From Pinus tabuliformis (taxonomy: Eukaryota > Streptophyta > Pinopsida > Pinales > Pinaceae): a DNA stretch of 64,000 nucleotides. Each line of letters starts with the position of its first letter. Positions within the stretch are counted from its first letter, which is position 1. The notes under the pieces were generated by a model. The model was not told the origin of the DNA and searched no databases. It saw only the letters and a program-made list of their open reading frames with translations. A program made the translations under genes and the position numbers. Where the stretch lies: positions 313,089,840-313,153,839 of the forward strand of contig CM062820.1 in the NCBI GenBank assembly GCA_031772625.1. The letters are read 5' to 3'. Shown here one piece after another: positions 45,413-59,945 of the stretch.

Positions 45413-45625
45413 AATATATTTCCCTCTTAGGAAGTAAACGAGGAATTTCGTAAGGAAACGCATCATGATAGTCTTGGACAACTTCTAATACATTTAAGGA
45501 CTTAGCTGCCTTATCTTATGAGTGTTCCTCCACCTAAATAAAAAAAAATTGGCATATTTTTCTTGCAACCCTCTTCAATTGTAGTGTAGGTATCTAATGC
45601 AAAGAAATGGCCCTAGGTATGCCCC

Positions 45626-45892
45626 TTATAATTTGGGTTTCTCCATTCCATGAATTTTAGTGTTTTCAAACTTTAAATTACAATTTTCTACGACATGATG
45701 GCTAACATAGGTCAAGCTAGCACCAAGGTTTATTAATACAAAAACAAATTAGTGAAAAGGAATACCTTTTATCTCCAACATGGTGGATTTATTCTTTGTT
45801 TGGCACCCTTCCAAGGCTACATTGATACATGGTATATTTCTGGCCACATTGTTGAGAGTGGAGGCCTCTTGAATGTTTTTTGGTATTTTCAT
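45626..45892 (-). pseudogene. Ty3/gypsy protease, inactive (right copy)
   Basis: As in the left copy the catalytic Asp is Asn. In addition CAA has become TAA a few codons before it, which is why no long open stretch remains. Confidence 0.65.
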
Positions 45893-46044
45893 AAATTTGG
45901 TGTTATATGGGTAGTTTCATAGTTAAACATGGGGTTCTATGCAACCCAGACATTTTAGGGTTCCCTATCCCTTTGATGAAATCATTTATTGTTGTTTTCT
46001 GCTTATTTAGACATAGTTTGAGTCTAAGTCTGTGTTCTTTCGGT

Positions 46045-47698
46045 CTAATAGATATTTTTGCTGAAATTCCAATTCTGACCACCTTTACCAAGTTGCTTGA
46101 ACTGTCCAAATTTCCCTCCTTTTCCACCATGAGCAATTTTTTCCTTCTTCCTATTAAACCAGGATTTCAAATTTTCATTTCTCCGCTTGGCCTTTTGATA
46201 GCAAATCCTTTCTTTCCTAATGGATTCATCCATGGTTTTTAGATTATCATACTCTATTAATTCATTCAAAGATAGTGGAAGGCAGTTCATAAAGTGTTAC
46301 TTTCACTTTTTCCTCTCTTATTTATAGCACATATTGTAAAATATGAGTGAATTTGGTTACTAACTCATCCACTGACACTTGGACAAGTTTTTTATCATGA
46401 AATTCTTTAGCCTTATCGTTAAAATAATGCTTAGTCAAATATTTTTCTTTAAAATGTAATTGGAACTCCTCCATTTGGGTGTGGAGCCTAATTATCTTCC
46501 TGATTGTTCATAGGTTTTTTGTTTCAACCATGGTAGGATCCTAGTCCTTGATGGGGGTGTGTGGGGGGCTTGCCCCCCACTATTGTTGCTAGGGGGTCAA
46601 GGGGGATTGGTTGGGGGCAGGTGGATGCAATTATTTGGATCCCCCTGTATGGTGTGGACTCGAGGGAAACACCCTTGAAGCAAAAATTAGATGAAAGTTT
46701 TCCTTGTAAAATATTGTAATTTCATAGTCAATCTAGGTCATTCATTAGGTGGAATATCGGGTAATAGACGTTATGCTAATTTAGGGTTTTTTTCCCTAGA
46801 AGGAAGCCCTCGATTTATATGTGGGAATTGTATTGTGGTTGTGTATGATTATTCTGTGCAAGAAAGAGAGAGGAGATTATGTGAGAGTGAAGAGGAAATT
46901 ACAACGAATTTATTGTACATTGTATCTCTTCATTTTGGTGGATAATAAAAAAGGAAGGACTGGCTGTTTCTCCGTGGATGTAGCCCAAATTGAGTGAACC
47001 ACCTATATCTATGTCTTTCTTGTTTTATTCTTTCCAGTGTTTGTGTTTTCACAATATTTTATGTGCTCCATTGCTCTGTTAATTAATTTATAACACCTCC
47101 CAATTAAACCTTCTAAATTATGAACTATTCCAACTTCTTCCCACCATAGGGAGTACTTTCCTTGCAACTGATAGGTAGCCATCTTTTCTTTTAACTCTGT
47201 AGAGTATTCGTACACTTGAAAGTATATTATGTTTATATTGATCAACCACACTTTTGCCACTTCTTCCATTTCCTCATAAGAAGTTGGGGGTCTGAACTTT
47301 TTGAACTCTCCCTGGAGTTCCATTTTGAGCTTCCTCCCTAATTTTAAAATATTTTTTGATGAACTATGCTCTTCCCCTTCCTTGAATTTTTCTCCATTAC
47401 TTTCAACCATCTCCTTAATGGTCTTTTAATTACATGTCTCCCCTCTATTTTCTTCATCGCTTACTATATTTATAGTCTTGAGATTGCATTTATCAGTAAA
47501 AAATTTAATAAGTTACTCTTGTTCAGTGGTAGCTTTTAGTAGTTTCTCATGTTCTGCACAAATATTCATTAAATCTATCCGCAAATGTTTCATCATATTT
47601 AATATCTCCTTGGCGGGTACTTGCACTTGTTGACCCAAATGCACATAAATTTCTTCTTCTTCAATGTGAGTACCTCCTTGTGGTTCTCCGATATCCAT
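46045..47698 (-). pseudogene. Ty3/gypsy gag, interrupted by a solo LTR (right copy)
   Basis: Same gag core as in the left copy. The N-terminal frame carries an extra stop (Gln CAA to TAA after ATTEQE) besides the shared TAA before the KTIKEMVESN stretch. Confidence 0.85.
46520..47053 (+). mobile_element. Solo Ty1/copia-like LTR nested in gag (right copy)
   Basis: Same position and orientation as in the left copy, with the CTCCGTGGATGTAG...GAGTGAACCAC motif intact. Confidence 0.6.
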
Positions 47699-47802
47699 TC
47701 ATCCTGTTTAGTTTCTCTTCTTATTCAGTGTAAACACAAACATTTATTTTATTAACAAAGATTGTGGTAAGCTCAAAGGCTACAATAGTGCAACATTATT
47801 TT

Positions 47803-47813
47803 CTCTAATACCA
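47803..47813 (-). other. Primer-binding site (right copy)
   Basis: TGGTATTAGAG on the minus strand, two bases from the GATGTTACA LTR end, identical to the left copy. Confidence 0.75.
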
Positions 47814-47815
47814 TA

Positions 47816-48311
47816 TGTAACATCTCTCCCAATTCACACCAAAAAAGATTTTATTAAACTAATAATTTACATAGTGAATCTTTTTTTATATATAAGGTAA
47901 ATAGTGATAGGATTTTAATCCTTGTCTTTCATAATGTACATAATACATCATAACATAAATATCATTAATTGAGCTACCAATCATGCATTATCTAACCTTT
48001 ACAAGTAATAATTTGATATTTCTATTTTTCACCTATAGAATACCTCCATAGAATGCTTCCACATATTTTATATATTTCTTGGCAACTGTGTCTATTACAT
48101 TTTTGGGCACAATTCCCAATTTTGATGTCTCGTGGTCTAAGCTTACCTATTTACTGACTTTTGAGACCATAGAACATCATATATATATATATATATATAT
48201 ATGCCTTACACTTCATTTTCTAATGCATATACCCATTAAATTATGAAAATGGCACTCGACCCTTCAATTCCAAAATGGTATATTATCAACGTATATATGT
48301 ACAATGTTATA
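47816..48311 (-). mobile_element. Probable 5' LTR of the Ty3/gypsy element (right copy)
   Basis: Counterpart of the left candidate. The far end reads TATAACATTG here. The far border is equally uncertain. Confidence 0.4.
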
Positions 48312-49899
48312 AGGTTTCACTTTAGGCTTCTTTACCTTCATCAAATTGATTTGCAAGTCACGACTATATATATATATGTATGGGGTGTGTATTCAACTAT
48401 TCCGGCCAAATAGGTATGTATCATGTGGTGATTTTTCATGGTGCAAGGGCCCACGCTACTTACACGGAAACTTAGATAGCTAGTAAGCTCGATGGTGGGG
48501 ATCACTCTATGGTTTATCAACGGTGATGGTTTATTGGATTTTAGTTAAGGTAACTGCCTTACCTTGACTCGCTGTCACGGTCTCACTGTTGTTTTATCTA
48601 GTTGTGAATTTAGCTCTACAACCTCATATCGAGTCCATCTATAACCAAATGGGTTTCTCCAATTCATGAGAGTGTTACCATCAGACTTTTGGTAGTGTTT
48701 ACTTGGATTCAACATCCAGAAATTAATATGCTCACAAGAAGGCTTCTTACATGGACCTCGTTCGACTTCCCTAGTAATTTCTCAAAGTTTTTGTTTCCTC
48801 TTTGGATATATATATATCAAACTTTCCTTCTCGCATTATCAGGAATTCACCCACTAATTATTGTTTTGACTGATTGCAGGTAAACCCTCATTTCTTGTCG
48901 AGGGTTTTTAGATCATGAAATCTAATTTTTTGAAGGATTCGACTTGGTTCCAACGTCTCCAGGCGGTTTTCTCGGCATGTTTCTCATGGTAATATTAACT
49001 TAGAAACCGTAACCCTAACATTTTAAAGGGTTTTTCCTTTTTTCTTATGTCATATAGTCTTGGATACTAAATGTTCCTCCTCCATGGTAAGGAAATATGG
49101 AGTCTCTGCTCTTTTAACCGCAGGTAAAACTATTTCAGTTGCCTTTGTGTTTTAACTTCCTTCCCTTATGGTGAATCTATAAGAAAATTAGGAATGGATA
49201 ATGACCTCACTCATTCTATCGAAGGTTAGTACCATTGGTATTTTGTTTCTCAGTTGAGCATTTGCTGGAATGACATCTATAATTTTCTTTATTTAATTCA
49301 ACCTTGACCGCTACAGGTGCTTATTAAACTTTATTCTTGCCAAGAATCTCTTTCCATGGATGGACTTCTAGCTTGTCTGTGGCTAGTATGGGGTTGTATT
49401 ATTTTTTTTTAATTTGAGGATTTCACCTCCTCGCGAGGATTTATTTCCATACAGTTATTTAATTTTTCCATGGTTGGTCGAGGCCCATATGGTTGCAACT
49501 GTAATTTTTTCCCTACATTTTTAGGACAGTAAATGCATATTGACTGATATTTAAACATGGTGGCTTTGATAAGGATTCTTATCTTGTTTAAAATAAAGTA
49601 TGGTTCAAGCCTATATGACCAGGTTTTTGTTTTTAGAATCTTTTACTCTATGCGGAATAATAAAACAATTGTGTGCTTTCTTTTTCCCTTTTACAAATAA
49701 CCTATAGTTTTTATATATTTTAATGTGACTTCCTACCCTTAATGATTGTACTTCTTTCTTTCCTTAAGAATATGTATGTATATTTATTTCTCTTAAATGA
49801 TTTATAGATGTGTTAAATTATTTCTTTTCTTGTTTTAGTACCATCAATGCAGATAATATAGTTTTAATAAGTTTGGTAGGACTACATCTTCATCATGTT
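48312..49899. other. Spacer without a recognised gene (right copy)
   Basis: Counterpart of 5.77-7.38 kb. The 25-codon ORF is at 48,915-48,992 with only a silent change. Confidence 0.4.
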
Positions 49900-50015
49900 C
49901 AACTTCTCACCCCGATCAGGGGGATAGCACAAGATTTGAACCCAAGACTTCCTTTTCAATGAGACTTCATTTCCACATAAATTTCCAATTGAGCTACCCC
50001 AAGTGGAATCTTGTA
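49900..50015 (-). mobile_element. tRNA-derived SINE-like element (right copy)
   Basis: Same box A and box B as in the left copy, but with a single GATCGGGGTGAG unit at the tail. Confidence 0.5.
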
Positions 50016-50067
50016 ATGGGGGACTACTTCTAGTTCTTTGAGCCCTATCTTTATTTGTCCTAGAATG

Positions 50068-50133
50068 TCTATTCTATGACCTTCAAAGAAGACTATTATG
50101 TCTATTCTATGACCTTCAAAGAAGACTATTATT
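50068..50133. repeat. Right-copy-specific 33-bp tandem duplication
   Basis: TCTATTCTATGACCTTCAAA begins two adjacent units; the left copy has one. It arose after the large duplication. Confidence 0.9.
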
Positions 50134-50652
50134 CTTAATAGACCTGCAACAATTAACATGGTTATAATATCTATCTACCTTTCCTGCCTTAATGATATAG
50201 TACACATTTACAAATCTTTTATTCCACCACCTTTAGGTAAACAACTTCTAGTACTACTTGTATTCATACATTGTCATCTTGTCATTTTGTTCACCTTATT
50301 CCATTTTGTTCACCTTATTCCTACTCACAAGGTTCCAAGGGGAATATCTTGGTAAGCTTGTTACTTTTTGCAATAGAAGGGGTTTTCACCCTATACCTTA
50401 GCACCATTAGAATCTATTATATCTTCTCTTGAACTAGGTTAGCCATCAAATCCCTATTAATCACAAAATAAATCAACATTCATATACTTATCTAAATTCT
50501 TCCTTAAATAGGTTAAATTCTTCCACATTTCAGTTCCCCTGAGCTCCACTCCTCCCTCCCATGAGAAAACAATTTGGATTTCACTTCCTTACCCCTTTAG
50601 TAGTATTAGTTCAAAGCAATTCTTTCTCTCCCACTAGTTATGTTCTAGAAGC
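50134..50652. other. Spacer, nothing recognised (right copy)
   Basis: Counterpart of 7.5-8.1 kb. A short local duplication of TTTTGTTCACCTTATTCC at about 50,286-50,325 is specific to this copy. Confidence 0.5.
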
Positions 50653-51263
50653 AATTGCCTTTATCTCTTGCAATTCTCAGCGTACGAGTTCTACTTCACA
50701 ACATCTATCTCCATTCATGAATTTCTTGTGGGTTGTCTCTACCAACAATTCTACTGAATGGAAAAAATGATTTTTATTTTTTATTTTTTTTGCCTTTCTC
50801 TCTTGCAATTTTCATCATACAAGTTCCACTTCACAACATCTATCTCCATTCATGAATTCCTTGTGGGTTGTCTCTACCAACAATTCTACTAAATGGAAAA
50901 AAGGATATTTTTTAATTTTTTTTCTTGCTTATTCTTGGGCATAATTGATTCCAAATATTTTTCCTCGCCCTTAGGAATCTAATCTCACTTTTTAGCATTT
51001 AACATATTTTCCATAATAATAATACACAAAAACATTTTTTCTTATTTTTTATTCAAAATAAAAAATTCCATCATCATGCCATGTCACTGGGGGAGCAATA
51101 CCATACCTTCATATTGGGGGATATATATTGAGAAAAAAAAATGATATAATGTATTGAGCATATAATAGGGGGATTCACTAGGGGAGAAATACCATACATT
51201 CACATTGGGGGATATATATTTAGATAAAAAATGACATAATATATTGAGCATATAATAGGGGGT
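50653..51263. repeat. Two tandem duplications (right copy)
   Basis: Counterparts of the 133-bp (50,653-50,900) and 92-bp (51,085-51,263) tandem units. The poly-A/T linker in the first pair has been rewritten. Confidence 0.85.
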
Positions 51264-51509
51264 AAAGGATTTTTATATTTGCAGGTATAAAAAATGAAGC
51301 TCAAAGTTAATGAAAATTTTTTAAGGGGTATAAAAAATGTTTATGAAAAAATGGACACCTACAATATCTAGTGAGGATAGAGATTTTTAAAATTAGAAAG
51401 GTGTACTGGGTTTGTATTGGTAGGAGGTTAAATAATGTGATTTTTAGAGGTATTTTCCAATATGTAGTCAAATTAAGGGTATTTTTAGTATTTTAAGTAT
51501 GTTATGAAC

Positions 51510-52610
<1,101 letters not shown>

Positions 52611-52757
52611 TATGTATATACTATATCAAATAGAATATTTTATTTTTTCTTAGTAAAAACTAATTCTATTAAGAGGACGTATGGTACAATATGAAGTTAC
52701 AACCAGGAGAAGCAAGAAAACGAGCAGCCGAAAAGGATAGACTATCCACCTCGGCCC

Positions 52758-54693
52758 CTAGAAGAAAACAAGAAGAGAGCAGTGCTTAGCAAGAAGTAAC
52801 AAGAAGAACAGAGTAACAAGAGAAGAACAGAGGATTCCTATTCGACATTTTTTTCCTTTCTCTTTACCAACATTGACACAATCAAGATGACTCTGTTGAG
52901 CTGGCATGATTTGCAAACTGAGCTGGGCTGACAGAGGGGTCTCCTTGTCTGAATCCGAGGGAGAGGACTCATGAGTTCTTTTCTGTGATTTTGGGGGGAC
53001 AGTAGATTCCTCAGGACCAGTGGAGGGCGGATCCTGTGCCAGCTTTGCGTCCATTCCTTCCGCATCCCCTTCCTCTTGATCTGAGCTGGAATCAAAATCA
53101 TCCATGGGGGGAGGATCATGAGGTTTCCAGCTTTTGGATTTCAGCTTAGGATTGGCTTTCTTCTTTTGGGCAGGCCTCGAGGGACAAGAGGTCTGAAGGT
53201 GCCCTGTGTGATGGCAATTTCAGCAGCGAAAGGTTATGTTCTCGTAATCCAGGGTCTGAGTCCAATGGAAGTCTCCAATTTTGAGATTAATGTGATCAGG
53301 TAGACCTTTGCTCATGTTTATTTCTGCACAGATTCTGGCGAAGGTGTATATGCCCTTTTCCCCTCTAGAGGTGTTTGTGGCTAGAAAGCGGCCTAGAGAA
53401 TTGTCGATCCCTTGGAATACAACAAAGTGCCATAGATACGCCAAGAGATTAGGAAGTCTGACCCAGATGGGGAGCTTGGTGATGATTGCTGTAGAGGGAT
53501 CAAAATCTGGGAAACAGGGGGTGAGGAATAAACCTGCTGAGCCCCAAAACCATGGGCCTTCAGTTAATGCTTTTTGGTAGTCCTCATTGAGAGTAAACAC
53601 TACAATGAAGAAACCCTTTAAGCAAAGAAGAACCTTGCAATTTTTGGTCCAGTTAGAGTGAATCCATTGGTAGAGATCTGTTGTGCGTGGCCATAGCCCA
53701 TTGAACCTGCAAATAATGGCATGCTCTGCATACTTTTGGATTTTCTCATCCAGCGTTGGATGCATTATTTCAATGGAGGGGGTTTCCTCCAGTTTGTCCA
53801 CCAAAAAAGGTTTGGGAGTCTGATCTGGTGGAGCTATTTTCTTGGGCATCTGAGCATGTATAACATCTTTGTATGAAAAAGCCGCAGCTGAAGATCACTG
53901 TCCAATAGCTCCCCCTCTCAAACGAAGGGTAAAAATGATGGAGGCATTTCTATTAATGTTGTAAAAAGAAAGGGGATAAAGATCCTCAAGTTATTTACCT
54001 TCGTGGAGGAGTCGTTGAGATGCAAAGGGAATCCCCAGCCTAAGTTCTAGGATTTGCTTGAGGTCCTGCACTAGATCCGAAGAGCTTACCCATTATTGCA
54101 GAGTTTCCCAGAAAGGAGCACGATCTAGATCTGGAACGATGCAGAGTGATCAGACTTCTGCTTTCCTCTGGAGCTAGGGCTTTGCAGACTAGTGAACTCT
54201 GTGGTAGCCCTCTTGGAATGTTGGGGTGCAGGGGTTGGCTATAAAAATCGCAGCCTTGCTCCACGATAGATAATGCGTGTGGGTTCCTGGGGATGTCGTG
54301 CTGGATCCATAAGCTATTGAGATGCAGGGTTAATCTGGAACCCTCGAAGTTTGATTTGTTACCAGTCAAAACATCCAAAATCTTGGCAGCCTGCAGAAGT
54401 CCCTCGAGGCAGGGCGCCATCCACATCCTCACTGCGAAGCTGCCAACGACTTGCAGATGAAGAGTGTTCGCCGCCATATCTGCTGCAGAGCAAGCGCAGC
54501 TTGCTAAGAGCCCAACCTGTGCATGTTTCTCTTTTTTCTTCGTAGGGCTGCACACGATCTTATTCGCTGGGTTTGACTTGAATAGAGTTAGGGCTTCTCT
54601 GAAGCTCGCGTTGCCATCTTCTGCAGGGCCGAGCAAAGGCCAGACGGTGGCAGAAGGAAGGGAGGCGATGGCAAAGAGATTAGGGTTCATCAT
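52758..54693 (-). pseudogene. Ubiquitin-fused LINE ORF1, multiply broken (right copy)
   Basis: Besides the shared TAG (54,125-54,127) this copy has: a small rearrangement (net loss of 7 bases) near 54,212; a one-base deletion in ubiquitin codons 10-12; TAA for the Gln at ubiquitin position 49 (53,991-53,993); TGA soon after the GG (53,895-53,897); and TGA for Arg inside the zinc knuckle at 53,220. The DUF4283 part is still open as 209 codons from MPKKIAPPDQ (53,220-53,849). The acidic tail is open at 52,758-53,105. Several lesions are C-to-T on the coding strand. Confidence 0.85.
53910..54136 (-). other. Ubiquitin-like domain relic (right copy)
   Basis: 227 bases instead of 228 because of the one-base deletion. 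The LRLRGG end is intact, the position-4 TAG is the same and position 49 is a stop. Confidence 0.85.
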
Positions 54694-54799
54694 TCTCAGA
54701 GCTCCTTAACCAATTAAATTTAGAATAAGGACTATTGATCATTCTGTGTGTGTGTTTCGCTTATATCAAATAGAATATTAAAAAAAGAAAAAATAAAAT

Positions 54800-54802
<3 letters not shown>

Positions 54803-54876
<74 letters not shown>
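54803..54876. repeat. (TA)n microsatellite (right copy)
   Basis: About 73 bases, against about 27 in the left copy. Confidence 0.95.
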
Positions 54877-54878
<2 letters not shown>

Positions 54879-55669
54879 AAGGAAAAAAATTGTAATTTTA
54901 TTAAATCTAAAACCAGGGGAAAATTACATTTTGTGGATGCCCGAGGACATTACAAATACATTAGCCAAAAGACCTACCAACCTCATGACAATACATAAAA
55001 GAGGTTGAAAAGGAAATAAAAGAGTAGAGTCCATAGGCCTGCCAACAAGCCCCAAATGGCACACGAGATAAAACCAAAACCACACAGATCTGGAAAAAAA
55101 CATGTAGGACCAAGAAAAAATCTCCAGAGGGAGCACCAACTAATTCCATATACCGATCCTTAAACCTAGGCACAAGGCACCTAGTAAGCCCATGAAAACC
55201 CCATAGAAAAATTGTGGCATAAAGTGCCTAGAAAATGGCCACATCCATAACAACAACATCATCGAGCACGCATTATGAAGCTAGCCAAGATGACGAGACT
55301 GCCACAAACTTGAACCGTGACCGCCCACCCTCAAAGAAGTTGAGCAAGAGGCATGAAGTCAGAGATAAATAAGTATGGAGTCACCATACCCAAACCCCTT
55401 CGACTCCCTACACCAAATCGAGGCCAAACAGAAAAATGACAGGTGTGAAACTGGATATGGAGGTGCCACACCCCACCCCCCCTCAACCCCCTTCGCAATA
55501 TTTGAGCCAACGACAAGAAAAGGAATATGAAAACACCTAGGAAACAAGCAGAGAAACACGACATTAACGACCATAGAAGCAACGATGATGATTGAACCAT
55601 AATCAAGAAGAGTCACAAAGGGATGCACCAGCAATGGTTGTTAATGCTGGTCCCCCCTCCAAAAATAGC

Positions 55670-55670
<1 letters not shown>
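54877..55670 (-). repeat. Non-coding repeat block (right copy)
   Basis: Counterpart of 12.32-13.11 kb. Open stretches remain short. Confidence 0.4.
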
Positions 55671-56050
<380 letters not shown>

Positions 56051-56107
56051 ACACACACACACATAGAGAGAGAGATGCAACATTTCAAAAAGTATTTATA
56101 ACAAAAA

Positions 56108-56226
<119 letters not shown>

Positions 56227-56295
56227 TTTTTCTACTTCTAGATATTATTAGGGTATGTATTTTAATGTACACTAGATATATAAACATTTTATTAG

Positions 56296-56490
56296 TGTGT
56301 TGCTCAAAATCAACATAGATCCATCTTAACTTTGAATCTACAAAGAGCTAAGAGGAATCAAATGTTTTGATGTGCAAATATTTCCTTATGTTTTGCATTC
56401 AAAAAAAGTTTGCATCTTGAGAGATTTGATTCATCTCGATGCTTGGTAGATCTAGAGTTAAGATGGATTTATGTTGGTTATGAACACCAA
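56296..56490. repeat. Imperfect fold-back (right copy)
   Basis: The same arms as at 13.67-13.86 kb, with a few substitutions. Confidence 0.6.
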
Positions 56491-56503
56491 ATATGGTGTT
56501 CCT

Positions 56504-57130
56504 TTAAGGGGATGGGGTTTGTAACATCCCTCATATTACCCATGCTTTTGTAATGTTAAAATTGAGACTATGTAACACTAGAATGGAGGCCATGGCTAGC
56601 TGAGACATAATGTTATAAACATAAAATAAATTAAAACTGAATTTTAATAGGTCGGCATGAATGGAGGGACGCACAAATCTAATTTCCTGAGGGGGTTTCC
56701 TATTGCGTTCTTGTCAAGTAAACACATACCAATAGAATTTAATATCCTTAACATTTCCCTCACCAACTAGAAACTTGCACTAATTAGCATTATAGGTTTC
56801 GGAGTGTGCAACATAGGAGGAGGATGGTTCTATCCCAGTACCCTCATCAACAATAGAGACAATGGGAATGAAATGCCTTAAGAAAACAGAGTGGAGAAGA
56901 GGAGACAAAGTCATCACCCCAAAGAGGGAGGAGGTGGTATAACAGATTGAACCACCACTTCACAAATAAAAAATATGTGATTGGACAAAAGAAAAGGGGA
57001 TACCATGCAAAAACCGACAACGCAGAACAAAGGAGGACAAAAGGGGGTGTCGAGACATTAGTGAGATGGGAGAAGGAAATATGTGTTGAAATATAGATGA
57101 AGACACTCTCTCAAGTAGCCTATAGAGAAG
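56504..57130 (+). mobile_element. LTR-like edge with polypurine tract (right copy)
   Basis: TTTAAGGGGATGGGG followed by TGTAACATCCCTCATATT, as in the left copy. Confidence 0.35.
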
Positions 57131-57192
57131 GAGATTGGTCACTAAGGAGCAAAAGAGGGAGTTGGTAAAAAGGTTGGAAGGAGAAAGAGCAA

Positions 57193-57420
57193 GGAGCTCT
57201 TAGAGTTAAATGGTAAGTCTAAATATGAATAGATCTTGGGTTCAAGCCCTATAATTGAGCTTAGAGGAATGAGGGAGCCATTGTGGCACTTACTGCTAGA
57301 GAAAAGTAGATAAGTGACTTGGACAGTGGACTCCACCTCTTGAGTTTGTGACCATGCCTTGATGTGATTCCCTTGAACTAACATCCCCTTAGACTTTGGA
57401 TCCAGCTCGGGGATGGTCAG
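57193..57420 (+). mobile_element. Possible tRNA-derived SINE (right copy)
   Basis: GAGCTCTTAGAGTTAAATGG and GGTTCAAGCCC are conserved from the left copy. Confidence 0.3.
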
Positions 57421-59200
57421 CTACAAGAAAAATTGTAGTGTGGTTTTCATATGGTTCGGTGGAGAATGGAAGTCCCTCTCTAAGTTTCCAGCTAATCTAA
57501 CTCACTCATATAAGTGTTAAAGTTGATGCATATTGATTTATGGATGGTGATTGTGCTATTATATTGATTGGTTAATACATGGTCCTTCTACAATCATGAA
57601 ATAATGTCTAACTCACTAAATATTCATGGTTGTCAAACTATATTTTTTGTCCATGGCACTAATGAATTCTTGAGTTATGTGGCTACTTCCTTCTTAGAGG
57701 ATTTGACCTCTTCTTTCATTGTTTAGAGATATGGTTGGTACCCTTCTTTTATTCTTTTTTGATCGGTTCATTTTACTTTGTATTGGTTCCTTCCTTCCCT
57801 TTGTATTTGTATTTCCCTCCTTTCCTTTTTATTAATTATAGTAATATTTATTTGAAATGCAATCTTTTATACTACTAATAATAATAATAATAAAATAATT
57901 GTTTCAATAATAGTTATTGGTTAATATTATTAATATATTTTGTTTGTTTTTTATCGACCCTCTACTAATTAAAGTAATGTCAATTTATTTTTATTTTTTC
58001 CCTTTGATATTATTTCTTTCATTAATCATTGGTATATTTAGGATTTATTGATTTCTTGAATTCTTTTCTCTTACTTTTTAATATATAATCTTTTTTATTT
58101 AATGATTTTAGTTACTTTCTCTCAATTATATTTATTTGTTTCTTCACATATTTCCAATACAAATTATTAAATAATAAATTTTTGATGGTCAATTTCTATT
58201 TTAATTATTTTTTCTTTTTCTTTTTTCTTTATCCTTAATTCTTGGCTTTATGATTTTTCATTATTATTTCTGTTTTTAATTTATAATTTTAATAGTGTTG
58301 TTGAATATAGTATTTATTTTTCGTCGGTTGAGAACTAGCAACACCTTTACTATATTTATCGGTTCTTTGAATCGAGTTATCCATCTTTGTCCTAATAATG
58401 AACCATAGTGACTATAGTGAGTGGTTCGAAATGCATCAACCTAAAACACTTTATGTGATTGATCCGAAAGAGACTTGACATATGAGAATAAAATAACAGA
58501 ACCCTTCATTCAAAAAAATTATAGGTTGTGTGATATGTTCATGAGTAGTGGTTTGAAAATCACTTAGAACTAACCTATTATCTCATAAGTTCTAAATTAC
58601 CTTATATGTTTATGAGTTTGGGAAGCTCACTTCCATAACCATGATTTTATGTTATCTTACTTATTAGGAGTTCAATTTATATGTTGTGTATTAGATGAAT
58701 GTTTGGTTGGAGTTGAATGTAACTTAGTCAATGAATGATGCCATGATCCTATGGGTTTATGCATACTTATATATATGTTGTAACTAAGAATTCTAATCAG
58801 CTTAATAACCTAAGATTCATGTGGTTATAGATATGGTATGTAGTCTTTTTTTGTAGTCATATAAACATGTATGTCTCCTTGCTAATGAATGAAAGAAATC
58901 CTATCTCAATGATGAAGTTAACTAACCTCGAATAGACAATAGAGCTGGAATTCTTGAACTCGGGTGAATTTAGTCTTAATAGCCATGCCTCTCTTTTATT
59001 GTGGTTTTGATGTAATTTTGGCCTTGTTGGTACCCCTATATTTAATCTAGTCACGGCTCACAGTCGTTGAAATTTTATGCTTAGTTTGAAGCGATCATTC
59101 TTAAGAATTTGGCATTATGGAAAACTACCCTTGCCTTCTAAGATTTCTTGAATTTTCCACAAGTTCCTTTACCCTGAGTGATCTTGCAAAAATCCAACCA
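57421..59200. other. T-rich spacer (right copy)
   Basis: Counterpart of 14.8-16.5 kb; no gene recognised. Small indels occur, including an extra AACCTATTATCTCATAAG near 58,570. Confidence 0.5.
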
Positions 59201-59595
59201 TACGGAGGTTTGGGTTGTCTAAGGAAATGCTCATGAGCACTGCCCAAATACATAGCAAGGTCGGACACCCCTTTCAAATCCAATTATATTCGGGGTCAGA
59301 TTGCCTTAAGGTGAATCCAAAGATCCAGATGTGGAAAGGGGAGGATATGAGGTGGAAGGAAAGATGGCCAGATGTAGTGTTTGACCAAATTACATTGTGG
59401 TTTAGTTGCATCTAGTGGTTCAACGGTCCGGGGGTCAAAGAGATCAAGACCACAGTGGGAGGTTGGTCGTGGTTGAGGCTGGGTTACTCCATCGAGGAAA
59501 GGTTACATATGTGGGCCCGAGATTTGGATGTGGATAAGGGTAGATATATTAGCGTGAGGGCAGACGTAGAGAAAGACCGGATTTACATTACATGA
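59201..59595 (+). pseudogene. Decayed coding relic, protein unassigned (right copy)
   Basis: The same frame, including the TAG after LWFSCI, so that stop predates the duplication. Protein-level changes to the left copy are few (for example EVLMST to EMLMST, DPITLW to DQITLW). Confidence 0.45.
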
Positions 59596-59729
59596 AGGAT
59601 TAATCTGGGGATCTGGGGTCTGAAGGGGTTAAACACTAATTTTGTGTTGTAACATTAGATCAAGTGTGAAAAGAATATAATGTGAAAAGGTTGCACAACA
59701 TGATAGGATGAGCGAGCTAGGCCTTGCGC

Positions 59730-59945
59730 CCTGTTTTGACGTGGTAAGGCCATGTGGAGCCCTGACACCACCCACCACTCACTGTTCCCGACGTTTTTTC
59801 ATCGTTGAAGGCAGTGCCCGATGACAACGTCAGGTGACATTACATAGACGTGGAGGTTGGCCCTTTTATAATGACTTGTGAGGATGACGTGGAGGTGGAC
59901 CCATTATAATGACATGTCGAAATGACGTGGAGGCCACGTGATTTT
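59730..59945 (+). promoter_or_regulatory. ACGT-core motif triple repeat (right copy)
   Basis: GACGTGGAGG at 59,847, 59,886 and 59,924, spaced 39 and 38 bases. All three ACGT cores are intact here. The CACGTG G-box is kept. Confidence 0.4.

Larger units (their letters stand above)
42403..47815 (-). mobile_element. Ty3/gypsy LTR retrotransposon, internal region, right copy
   Basis: The same element as at the left end of the window, with the pol 3' end and polypurine tract also visible. A deletion of about 38 bases near 44,638, between RT and RNase H, is specific to this copy. Both copies share several lesions (FIED, missing integrase Glu, stop after the gag N-terminus, nested LTR), so the element was dead before the duplication. 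Confidence 0.9.
52622..54779 (-). mobile_element. LINE-type retrotransposed insertion with ubiquitin-fused ORF1 (right copy)
   Basis: The same 18-bp flanks (52,622-52,639 and 54,762-54,779) and the same A-rich end. The insert is about 2,122 bp because the 3'-tail tandem duplication of the left copy is absent. The insertion clearly predates the large duplication. Confidence 0.85.
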
